Positions 15,916 to 26,100 of a DNA stretch of 30,555 nucleotides are shown piece after piece; the first letter of the stretch is position 1, and each line of letters begins with the position of its first letter. The DNA is from a virus. The translations under genes and the position numbers were made by a program. The notes beneath the pieces are model-generated. The model did no database searches. It had not been told where the DNA came from and was given only the letters and a program-made list of their open reading frames with translations. Location: positions 1 through 30,555 of the IMG/VR virus record IMGVR_UViG_3300010885_060094, one strand, 5' to 3'.

Positions 15916-18900
15916 TCTTTAAATTTCAATGTTGGCCCATATTTTGACGATTTTGATCCATCAAAAAACTTTCACCGCATACTTTTCAAACCAGGTTCTG
16001 CGGTCCAAGCTCGTGAATTAACTCAATCACAGACAATCCTGCAAAATCAGATTTCGGAATTTGCTTCTGCAATTTTTTCTCAGAATACTCCAGTTTCAGG
16101 TGGTCAAGTCACAATTAACCGAAATTGTTATTACCTAAAATTAAATAATACTTATAATAATATTACAGTTGTTGCTGAGAATTTTACAGGCCAAATAATT
16201 CAAGACGCTTCTGGTACAATTTTGGCTAGAGTTATTGCTACTGCTGAAACCACATCAAGTGGTTCTATTGCCGGTGATCCTCCAACACTAATCGTAACAT
16301 ACCTATCGGGTGCTCAGTTTGCAGACGGTGATGTTATTACAACAACTACCGGCACCACATACTATGCTTCATTGGCAAATTCTACAACAGGAAACCCATC
16401 ATCTGGCCTATCATCAACAGCTTCTGTGGCCACTGGAGTTTTTTATGTTGTTAATGGTTACTCAGTTTCTGACATTACTGGCATCAAATATTCAATTGGT
16501 AATTTTGTACAAGTTGATCCACAAACAATTATTTTAGATAAATATGATAATACACCCTCTTATCGTATAGGTCTACAAATTGTTGAATCAATTTATGATT
16601 ATATAAACGATTCTTCATTATTGGATCCCGCTATTGGCGCATCCAATTATCAAGCACCTGGTGCGGACCGATATGTCATTACATTAACACTTGTAACATT
16701 ACCACTAACTCTAGGTAACGATGATAATTTCATTGAGTTGGTTCGTATTGAAAACGGAAGTATCCTTAAACAAGTTGATGGTACAGTATATTCAACCATC
16801 GATGATTACTTTGCGAAACGTGATTATGAAACAAACGGTGATTATATCGTTAATGATTTCAAACTAACACCTTCCGCAAACACTATATCAAATACAAAAT
16901 ACGATTTAAGTATTAGCAAGGGTGTTGCATATGTCCATGGTTACAGAGTTGAGAATCAATCTGACATTAAACTAACAAACGACAGAGCGCAAGCCGTTGC
17001 AAATATCAGCAACAATCCAGTCTTTATGGATTATGGTAACTATTTTGTTGTTGATACAGCCAACGGTGTATTCGACATTTCAACAATGCCGCCTATTGAT
17101 TTGCATTGTGTTACAGCTGCAAATATTGTTTCCACAAATACAAAAACGTACTCATCCACTTTGGTTGGTTCATCATTTATTCGTAATATAACATATGTTT
17201 CTGGAACAGGTTCTTCAACAAACACTTATGTTTTCAATGCATACGTTTCTGATTTTTCCGCAAACACACTTTCAGGAAATGTTACATCAGGTACTGCATC
17301 CACTTTCACTATAACGGACACTAACGGTTCATTCTCATCAATATCAAATGCTTATTTTGGCGCATCCGTAAGCATGAATACTAGTGGCATTATTGATGTA
17401 AGAAATATTACCAGTTACAACGGTTCAACCAAAGTTGCGACAGTTGATTTACCATTTACTCTAACACCAACATCAAGTTCAAAATTCTCATTAATCTTTA
17501 AAAGTGCCGATGTTGAATCTATTGTTAAGACAGCAGGTTCAGGTTCTTATGCATTAACTGCAAATGCTAATATTAACACCACTGGCGGTAAGGTTAATGG
17601 ACTTTCAGATGGTAATACATTATTGTACAATCAAGTTGCACCAGAGTTGTTGTTCCAAGTTGGTTATCCTTATGTTGCTCAATTGACAACAACATCTTAC
17701 TTTACACAAAGAGTATATCGTTCCAAAACATTCACAGGATCAACTCTTACATTACAATCAACTTCAGGTAATGCAAGTAATCCATTGAGATTTGAAGGTT
17801 CGGGAACACTATCCAGTTCTGCGGCTGAACAACTATTCATGGTCATAGACAATTCTACCGGCCGCGTTATGGATTTCACCTCATCGGGCAATACAATTTC
17901 CATCTCCGGTGATAAAACTACCGCAACATTCACAGTTGGTGCAGGCGTTGCAACAAATAAAAATGTAACCGTCATTGCACAAGTTCAAGCAAGCAGCGGA
18001 GATTCTGCAAGTTATGTTCTAAAATCAAAAGGATTGATTGTGGGTAACACCGCAACTGTTGGTTCTTTATCGTCAATTGGTGGTACAAGTGTTTATCAAG
18101 ACCTAACAAAAGGTCAGATTGCAATTGCAAAGGCGGGATTCACATCAAGTGGGAAAATGTCATTGTATGTAAATGACGTTAAGAAAATTACAAAGATTAT
18201 TGATTCCGGAACAGCAGGAACAAACCCAACAGGCAGCATAGAAAACTACACAGACATTACAAATTATTTCACATTGGACAATGGTCAAAGAGACACATAC
18301 TACGACCATGCATCAATTTCATTCATTCCTGGCGCACCAGTTCCTACAGGAAATATTTTAGTTATTGTGGATTATTATTCACACACACAATCATCATCTG
18401 GTGATGGATATTTTAGTATTCAATCATACAATTCAGCAGGTTCAACATACGGTGGTGTTTCTAGTTCACCAGAATCTTATGCTCAAATTGGTAGTTACAT
18501 TTCACAAAGAGGTACTCAATACAACCTAAGAGATTGTATTGATTTTAGACCTTGTCGTGTAAATGGACAAACTGCATATATTTGGGAGTATTCAGGTTCA
18601 CAAACTTCAACCAATGATATTGGTATATTAATTCCTAATAACCTATCAAACTTCACGAGTTTCTATCAATACTATTTGGGTAGAAACGATAAGTTGGTGT
18701 TGACTAAAGATAACAGTTTCAATATTATTCAAGGAACTCCTTCTGTCAATCCTCTATTGCCAAATGAACCATCAGGTTCTTTAGTGATAGCAAACTTATT
18801 GCATGATCCATATACTGCATATGTTCCGGGTGAAGGCGTTCCTGGTATAACTTCTAATCTATCTGTTAATAAAATCATTCATAAGCGTTGGGCAAAAGAA

Positions 18901-21900
18901 GATATTACAGATTTAGAAACTCGTGTTAACAATCTTGAATACTACACCTCATTGAGTATTTTGGAACAGAAAGCATCCTCACTACAAATTTCTGATGCAA
19001 ACGGTTTGAATCGTTTCAAGAATGGTATTTTGGTTGATGACTTTTCTTCTTTTGGTACCGCAGACACAAACAACCCTGATTTTGCGGCAAACATCAATGT
19101 AAGAAAAAATCAATTATCTGCATTGCAATTGGTTGATAATTTTCAATTACAGAATCCTGTAGTATTGTCAAGTCTAGGTACAGTAGCAAATACAAACAGT
19201 TATAGAATTGGTGGAATCAATGGTTCTCAAACTAATCTATTCACTTTACCATATACAACAACAAATGTTGCTTATCAACCTCTTGCAAGTAGTACAGTAT
19301 CGGTAAATCCATTCAATATATCGATACAACAAGGTAACTTACAATTAAATCCACCAATTGATAACTGGGTTGATAACAACCAAGCACCAGCTATCTTAAT
19401 TACCGATCCTAATTTTCAAGTATATCAAGCTTCAGGTGGTGTCAATTTATTGAATTCAGGTGATTATCAAACAATTCCTGGTACAACATTGGCGACAAGT
19501 GCTTCAAGAACTTCTGTGAGCACAAATGGTAATGATACCACAACAACCAGAACAACAACAACTCAGACCTACGCAAGTCAAATACAGAATACAACATCAG
19601 GTGCATATAATCCAACTTCTTCCACCTTTGGTGTAAACAATGGTTATTTGACCAACATTGCTGTATTGCCTTATATTAGACCGCAACAAGTTATTGTCCG
19701 TGCTTCCGGTTTATTGATTAACTCAAATGTTTCAACCTTCTTTGACGGTGTTGATGTGTCTCAGTATATGAGTTCACCTAACACTATAGAACTAACAAGT
19801 GTTTCTGGAACATTTGCAAGTGGTGATATTGTTGGTTTTTATGTTTCAAACACTTTCTATCCAGTTGCTCGCGTAATTTCGGTGTATAACTATCTAAACA
19901 CTACAAAATCTAGATTATATGTTTCAGATATTATTGGTGCACCTAACACGTTAGCAACAACCACTCTAAGAAATGCCACACTTGATACAAATGGAAATTA
20001 TGTAAGTTCAAGTGCATCAGGTACAATTCCAGCTGGTGCAATGGTAACTTTGAATCAAAGTGGTTATATAAGTGGTGTTGGTGGTGGTTGGTCAAATACA
20101 TTAAATGGTGGTGCAACAACTCAATTATTTGGAACACCTGTAGTTCAAAACTACTCAACACTATTGAATAATTATGGTGTTTGGGGTGATGCAAAAAACA
20201 GTACATCATTTAATCTAACATCAAATGTTACTTTCACTACAGCAGGAATATACACAATAGAAGTTGGCGTTTCTGGTTTTGCAACGGTGTATGCAAATGG
20301 TTCAAGTATTGGCACTTCATTTTTAAATTCACCGGCGTCCACAACAACATTTACATACACCGTTGCAACTGCACCAGCAACCGTAAAAATTGGATGGGCT
20401 GCAACAAGTTCAGGTACAACAACATCAGCTTTTGGTATGACCATCAAAGATCCTACCAACAATATTGTTTACACCTCTATTAATCCACCAGTAACATATG
20501 TAAATGCAGGAACATCTACTGTATTACCAATGGGTGGAGAATGGTTTAAAGGTGCAACTCAATTAAGATTAAATCCTGCTACTGCATCCAATACTGCTAA
20601 TTTTTATGTTGGTGCAACAATTAACATTACTTCAAAGTATGTTTATCAATTTAACACATCAGCAACTTATGTTCCACCTCCACAACTACCTTCAGGTGGT
20701 GCTGGCGGATTAACATTAAGTAATGGTTACCGTGCAAGTCTGTACACATATTCTGCAACTATTACAGCTTATGACAATGTAACGAAATTGGTTACATTAA
20801 GTACACCTGTAAACCTATCAATGGGAACAAATACAGCAATGGGTGGTGATATTAGTTCTTATTATTCTATAGCAGGTAATTTAACTAAAATAAATGCCGC
20901 TGTTCAAGCTGGAACTTCACTCGCTAAACCATCAACAGATGAAGCTGGTAATTTTGTTGGAATTTTCAATATACCGTCAACAAAATTTCAAACGGGAAGC
21001 AGAGTGTTCCGTGTAGATAATAGGACTGTTGCAACTAGTCCAGCAACTGCAACAACTTATGCTGAAGGTACATTCATAGCATCTGGTTTGTCAACTTCAT
21101 CACAGAGATTGGATTTTGCACCTTCTATTGATTCTTCAAAATCAGTATTTACACAGGTCAATCAACAATCCAATCAGTTGATTAACACGACAACCACTAC
21201 TTCTTCCTCAACAGTCACCAATAATAACAATAGTGATCCTGTTGCACAAACATTTATTGTTTCTAAAGATAATTATCCTAACGGTGTTTTCTTATCTTCA
21301 ATCAAGGTGTTTTTCTTCTCAAAACCAACAACAAATATACCAGTAACACTGAGCATTCTTCCTACAGTTAATGGTTATCCAGGCGGCGCTGCATTGGATT
21401 ATTCAACTGTTATATTAGAACCATCTCAAGTGAATACTTCAAGTACACCACATTACTTGGATCCATCTTCTTATACAGAATTTGTTTTTAATGCACCTGT
21501 CTACATTCAATCAAATGTATTGTATGCATTTATGATTAAATCCGCTTCCAAAGATTATGTGTTATACTACGGTCAACAAAATCAAACAGCAATTCCTTCT
21601 ACAGCTAAGGCTAAAGTAACTGATCCAAATCCAACCAATGTGACAAAAATTGGTGCTGCTCCATATGTTGGTGCTTTATTTGAATCACAAAACGGAATGA
21701 CATGGACAGCGGATCAAACTAAAGATTTGATGTTTGTTATGGATAAATGTGTATTCTCACAAACTTCAGCTTTAATTCCTTTCAATATTCCAAAAGGTTT
21801 ACCATATAGAAAAATGGGTAGTCAAGACATTATGAACAATATTGATGCAAATAGTGTTCCACAATTATTTGGTAACTACTCACCAAGTAGAGCATATGAT

Positions 21901-22911
21901 GCATTGAACATCACTACAACCGATTTTACTCCAACAGGAACGGGAATCAATTACACATATGCTGCAACTTTGAGTTATGGTAATGTTCCAACAGGTTTAT
22001 ATTCAGTTACTCCAGGTCGTTTGAGCAGTCCTCTACCTGAAGATATTTACTTGAATGATGGTAATGGAGAAAGAATCCTGTTAAAAGAGTCTAACAGTTC
22101 GTTCTCATTGTATGCATCTATGTCTACAAATGATCCTAATGTGACTCCAATCATCTCCGATGATGGTCTTACAATGTATGCGGTGTCTTATGTAATCAAC
22201 AACATGGGAATTGGCAATAATGTAATTTCGATTACCAATCCAGGATATGGCTACAATGTACAGAGTGCAACTATCACAATTTCTAATCCGGATATTGGTT
22301 CATCACCTGCAACATTAGGAATTACCGCAAATGCAAATGGTGCAATCACCTCTGTATACACAATATTACCAGGTTCCGGTTACATAACAACACCAACAAT
22401 TACTATTTCCGATTCGACCACTCGTAGCGGAAATGCAAATGTGGTTGTTACTGTCACGGGCGAAACTTCACCAAAAGGTGGAAATTCACTCGCTAAATAC
22501 TTTACCAAGAAAGTTGTATTGGCACCAGGAAATGATTCAGGTGATTTGCGTGTATTCTATACTGCTTACAAACCATTGGGTACGGCTGTGTATGTTTACT
22601 ACAAGATTTTAAATGCAGCGGATACTGCGCCTTTTGAATCAGGTAATTGGCAGTTAATGACTACTTTACAAAATCCAAATACATATTCTACCAACAGAAC
22701 TGATTTGTATGAGTATGAATGTGCGCCAGGTATTTTTGCAAGTAACCAAGCGAATAATAGTATCAGTTACACCAGTTCAACGACAGGTCAAACTTACAAC
22801 TCTTTCAATCAATTTGCAATTAAGATAGTTTTAGCAACAAGCGATAAGACTAATGTTCCATTCTTAACAGATATCCGAGCATTGGCTTTACCACCAGGAA
22901 CAGGAATTTAA
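15913..22911 (+). CDS. Giant DUF4815-type baseplate/virion protein, 2332 aa
   Basis: The N-terminus 'MSLNFNVGPYFDDFDPSKNF' then 'FKPGSAVQARELTQSQTILQ' is the hallmark of the DUF4815 family, large virion proteins of T4-like cyanophages and relatives. In the gp8-downstream position it may fill the gp9/gp10 role. Order of parts: DUF4815 region to about residue 570; a beta-rich stretch; a coiled coil near 990-1025 ('DITDLETRVNNLEYYTSLSI'); a Thr-rich linker near 1215; a conserved 'IRPQQVIVRASGL' and 'FFDGVDVSQYM' segment near 1255-1285; a beta-sandwich near 1410-1520 ('LLNNYGVWGD', 'AGIYTIEVGVSGFATVYANG') resembling carbohydrate-binding modules; a 'DPVAQTFIVSKDNYPNGVFL' sandwich near 1775; and Gly-Tyr repeats near 2105-2190 ('NPGYGYNVQSATITIS'). 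No lysozyme or depolymerase motif is visible. Probably a baseplate-periphery protein that presents or contacts fibres. Confidence 0.85.
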   Translation: MSLNFNVGPYFDDFDPSKNFHRILFKPGSAVQARELTQSQTILQNQISEFASAIFSQNTPVSGGQVTINRNCYYLKLNNTYNNITVVAENFTGQIIQDASGTILARVIATAETTSSGSIAGDPPTLIVTYLSGAQFADGDVITTTTGTTYYASLANSTTGNPSSGLSSTASVATGVFYVVNGYSVSDITGIKYSIGNFVQVDPQTIILDKYDNTPSYRIGLQIVESIYDYINDSSLLDPAIGASNYQAPGADRYVITLTLVTLPLTLGNDDNFIELVRIENGSILKQVDGTVYSTIDDYFAKRDYETNGDYIVNDFKLTPSANTISNTKYDLSISKGVAYVHGYRVENQSDIKLTNDRAQAVANISNNPVFMDYGNYFVVDTANGVFDISTMPPIDLHCVTAANIVSTNTKTYSSTLVGSSFIRNITYVSGTGSSTNTYVFNAYVSDFSANTLSGNVTSGTASTFTITDTNGSFSSISNAYFGASVSMNTSGIIDVRNITSYNGSTKVATVDLPFTLTPTSSSKFSLIFKSADVESIVKTAGSGSYALTANANINTTGGKVNGLSDGNTLLYNQVAPELLFQVGYPYVAQLTTTSYFTQRVYRSKTFTGSTLTLQSTSGNASNPLRFEGSGTLSSSAAEQLFMVIDNSTGRVMDFTSSGNTISISGDKTTATFTVGAGVATNKNVTVIAQVQASSGDSASYVLKSKGLIVGNTATVGSLSSIGGTSVYQDLTKGQIAIAKAGFTSSGKMSLYVNDVKKITKIIDSGTAGTNPTGSIENYTDITNYFTLDNGQRDTYYDHASISFIPGAPVPTGNILVIVDYYSHTQSSSGDGYFSIQSYNSAGSTYGGVSSSPESYAQIGSYISQRGTQYNLRDCIDFRPCRVNGQTAYIWEYSGSQTSTNDIGILIPNNLSNFTSFYQYYLGRNDKLVLTKDNSFNIIQGTPSVNPLLPNEPSGSLVIANLLHDPYTAYVPGEGVPGITSNLSVNKIIHKRWAKEDITDLETRVNNLEYYTSLSILEQKASSLQISDANGLNRFKNGILVDDFSSFGTADTNNPDFAANINVRKNQLSALQLVDNFQLQNPVVLSSLGTVANTNSYRIGGINGSQTNLFTLPYTTTNVAYQPLASSTVSVNPFNISIQQGNLQLNPPIDNWVDNNQAPAILITDPNFQVYQASGGVNLLNSGDYQTIPGTTLATSASRTSVSTNGNDTTTTRTTTTQTYASQIQNTTSGAYNPTSSTFGVNNGYLTNIAVLPYIRPQQVIVRASGLLINSNVSTFFDGVDVSQYMSSPNTIELTSVSGTFASGDIVGFYVSNTFYPVARVISVYNYLNTTKSRLYVSDIIGAPNTLATTTLRNATLDTNGNYVSSSASGTIPAGAMVTLNQSGYISGVGGGWSNTLNGGATTQLFGTPVVQNYSTLLNNYGVWGDAKNSTSFNLTSNVTFTTAGIYTIEVGVSGFATVYANGSSIGTSFLNSPASTTTFTYTVATAPATVKIGWAATSSGTTTSAFGMTIKDPTNNIVYTSINPPVTYVNAGTSTVLPMGGEWFKGATQLRLNPATASNTANFYVGATINITSKYVYQFNTSATYVPPPQLPSGGAGGLTLSNGYRASLYTYSATITAYDNVTKLVTLSTPVNLSMGTNTAMGGDISSYYSIAGNLTKINAAVQAGTSLAKPSTDEAGNFVGIFNIPSTKFQTGSRVFRVDNRTVATSPATATTYAEGTFIASGLSTSSQRLDFAPSIDSSKSVFTQVNQQSNQLINTTTTTSSSTVTNNNNSDPVAQTFIVSKDNYPNGVFLSSIKVFFFSKPTTNIPVTLSILPTVNGYPGGAALDYSTVILEPSQVNTSSTPHYLDPSSYTEFVFNAPVYIQSNVLYAFMIKSASKDYVLYYGQQNQTAIPSTAKAKVTDPNPTNVTKIGAAPYVGALFESQNGMTWTADQTKDLMFVMDKCVFSQTSALIPFNIPKGLPYRKMGSQDIMNNIDANSVPQLFGNYSPSRAYDALNITTTDFTPTGTGINYTYAATLSYGNVPTGLYSVTPGRLSSPLPEDIYLNDGNGERILLKESNSSFSLYASMSTNDPNVTPIISDDGLTMYAVSYVINNMGIGNNVISITNPGYGYNVQSATITISNPDIGSSPATLGITANANGAITSVYTILPGSGYITTPTITISDSTTRSGNANVVVTVTGETSPKGGNSLAKYFTKKVVLAPGNDSGDLRVFYTAYKPLGTAVYVYYKILNAADTAPFESGNWQLMTTLQNPNTYSTNRTDLYEYECAPGIFASNQANNSISYTSSTTGQTYNSFNQFAIKIVLATSDKTNVPFLTDIRALALPPGTGI

Positions 22912-22912
22912 A

Positions 22913-23134
22913 ATGGAACTAGTAAGAGTTACAGGTACAAATTTTGTTCGTGATATAGATAGTAGAGCAATAATGCCTGTGGATAACACAGAAAAAAATG
23001 AGTATTATGCTAAGCTTAGATTGGTAAAGAGCCAAAAAGAAGAAATAAATAAAGTAAAGTCAGAAATAGATTGCATCAAGGCAGACATGAATGAGATTAA
23101 ATCTTTGTTGCAACAATTACTAATAAAAGGTTAA
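22913..23134 (+). CDS. Small coiled-coil protein, 73 aa
   Basis: The product starts 'MELVRVTGTNFVRDIDSRAI', a beta-type segment, and continues 'MPVDNTEKNEYYAKLRL'. Residues about 35-70 form a clear coiled coil with heptad-spaced Ile, Val, Ile, Met, Ile and Leu ('EEINKVKSEIDCIKADMNEI' then 'KSLLQQLL'). It lies one base after the giant protein and one base before the large fibre, so the three are surely co-expressed. Small proteins with this start and a C-terminal coiled coil occur beside structural genes of T4-like marine phages. A connector or chaperone for the fibres is possible but not shown. Confidence 0.82.
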   Translation: MELVRVTGTNFVRDIDSRAIMPVDNTEKNEYYAKLRLVKSQKEEINKVKSEIDCIKADMNEIKSLLQQLLIKG

Positions 23135-23135
23135 G

Positions 23136-26100
23136 ATGGCAAATACAGTCAATATTTTAGGTTTCGCTAACACATTCGGTGATTGGATTGTTGCAACCAA
23201 CGCCGACTCAAACGAAATTAATTCTATCGGTAAATACGATTGGACTAAAGATTCGGGCACATTAACACTAAACGGTACAGGCACTTCATTAGCTATTGGT
23301 AATAATGCCGTTGTGGCAGGCCAATTGCAAGTTACAGGCACAGGTTCTTCTGCAACTATTGACAACAATTTGACCGTAGGTAAACAAGTATACTTTACAA
23401 ATACTTCACAAAGTTTGACTGCAAGTGGTTCAGTTACTGCAAACGGTACTGTATATGCTAGTAACACAGGAACTGGTTTAGCTGTTGCAAATAACACCAC
23501 AATTGGTGGAACATTAACTGTAAATGGTGCAACATCGATTGCAAATACCTTAACAGTTTCTAAAGCAACAGAACTTCAAAATACATTAAGTGTTGCTAAA
23601 GATACAATAATTACAGGTAATTTAAATGCAACATTAGATACCTACACCAATTCGTTACAAGCAAATACGGTTATTAGAGCTGCAACATCTTCAGTTACAG
23701 GTGCAAGTTATACAAATACACTTCAAGCCAACACAAGTATTCTAACTGGCACAATTCAGTCTAATACCGCAGTTAATACAGCAACTCTATCAGTTACAGG
23801 TATTACTTATACCGATAAATTGCAATCTAACACTGCCGTAAATACAGCAACATCTTCAGTTACAGGTGCAAGTTACACCAACACTTTACAAGCTAATACT
23901 TCTGTAAACACTGCCACTTTATCGGTTACCGGTTCTACATACACAGATAAAATACAGGCAAATACTGCCGTAAATACAGCTACTTTATCCGTTACTGGCG
24001 CAAGTTACACCAACACTTTACAAGCTAATACAGCAGTTAATACTGCTACACTATCGGTAACTGGTGCAAGTTATTCTAATACTTTGCAAGCTAACACAAG
24101 TATTCTAACCGGAACAATACAATCAAACACAGCAGTTAATACTGCAACTTTGTCGGTTACTGGAACTACCTATACTGATAAAATACAGGCAAATACTGCC
24201 GTAAATACAGCTACTTTATCCGTTACTGGTGCAAGTTTTACCAATACTTTACAAGCTAATACAGCAGTTAACACGGCCACACTATCTGTAACTGGTGCAA
24301 GTTACACCAACACTTTACAATCAAACACAGCAGTTAATACTGCAACTTTGTCGGTTACTGGTATTTCTTATACAGATAGATTGCAATCCAATACTGCCGT
24401 TAATACTGCAACTTTATCTGTAACAGGTACTTCATACACTGATAAATTACAGGCAAATACAGCAGTTAATACTGCTACACTATCGGTAACTGGTGCAAGT
24501 TTCACCAATACACTTCAAGCAAACACAGCAGTTAACACAGCAACCTTATCAGTAACTGGTGCAAGTTTTACTAATACACTTCAAGCAAACACAGCAGTTA
24601 ACACAGCAACCTTATCAGTAACTGGAACATCGTATACAGATAAACTTCAATCTAACACAGTAGTTAATACCGCAACTTTATCTGTTGTCGGAAATACTTG
24701 GACCAATTTACTACAAGCAAACACCGTTGTAAATACTGCAACTTTATCTGTAACAGGTACTTCATACACTGATAAATTACAGGCAAATACAGCAGTTAAT
24801 ACGGCCACACTATCAGTTACTGGTATTTCTTATACCGATAAATTACAATCTAATACTGCTGTAAATACAGCTGTGTTATCTGTTGTTGGAAATACTTGGA
24901 CAAATGCTCTACAAGCTAATGCGACAGTTAATACTGCGACATTATCTGTTGTTGGAAATACTTGGACAAATGCTCTACAAGCTAATGCGACAGTTAATAC
25001 AGTCACACTATCTGTAGTTGGTACCAGTTATACAAGTTATTTGCAATCAAATAATACAGTAAACACTACTACGTTTTCAGCAACAGGAAATACTTACACC
25101 AAATATCTTATTGCAAATAATGATATTTCTGTTTCTAAACTATATGTTACAGGTACATTACTTTCAGCAACAAATGCTGTTGGTGCATTTCAATCATTAA
25201 CAACAACGCAGGGTTTGTCGGTTGGCGGAGATTTTACCATCAACGGCACCACAATATATACTTCAAACATTTTTGTAATAAATGCAAATACATATACACC
25301 AATTTCAAGTTATATAAGCGTAAATAGAGGCACAGCAAATAATGCTGCAAATGGCATACCTCTTGCAAACGCTTCAATTCGTTGGAATGAATCAAACAAA
25401 TACTGGGACATTTTAGATGTAACCAATGGTACACAATATTCGCAAATTATGACTGCGAATATGATTTCTGATAGTTCAACATCTACAAGCACTTCAACAG
25501 TACCGACAAGTAAATTATCAACTGCAATTTACGCACAGGCGAATGCGGCATTTGCACAAGCTAATGTTGCAATACCAGCAAGTTCATATGCTAATTCAGC
25601 TTTCATTACTGCTAACAATGCATTAGCTAATGTTGGTTCCATGGTTACCTCTAATAGTAATACCATGTATACCTTTGCTAATACAACAGCAGCATTGTCA
25701 AATGTCACAGGTTCTATTGTAGTATCTGGTGGCATGGGCATTCGTGGTAATGTATACACTGGTATGGTATCAATTACAGGTTCAGGTAATGGTATAACAT
25801 TTACTGATGGTACCGTGCAGACAACAAATGTATCTGCCGCTGTCGGTTCATATGCCAATTCAGCTTTCATTACTGCTAACAATGCACTGGCGAATACTGG
25901 CGCTTCAGTAACAGCTAATGGTAGTACAACATACACATTCTCCAATGTGACACCATCATTATCTAATGTCACAGGTTCGGTTGTTATTACTGGCGGCCTA
26001 GGTGTTCGTGGTAATGTTTACACAGGTAATGTTGTAATTACAGGTTCAGGTAATGGTATCGTTTTCGTAGATGGAACTGTACAGACTACGGCAGGATCAC

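Noticed and set aside
23637-25154. Regular repeats that could be mistaken for a CRISPR array
   Set aside because: The 66-base repeats run in frame inside one long gene, vary between copies, and have no unique spacers or nearby cas genes.
25529-25972. Minus-strand ORF of 147 codons in the fibre gene (similar ones at 13829-14155 and 23120-23500)
   Set aside because: Repetitive Thr/Ala/Asn codons on the plus strand leave the reverse frame open. The products are low-complexity and there are no ribosome sites.
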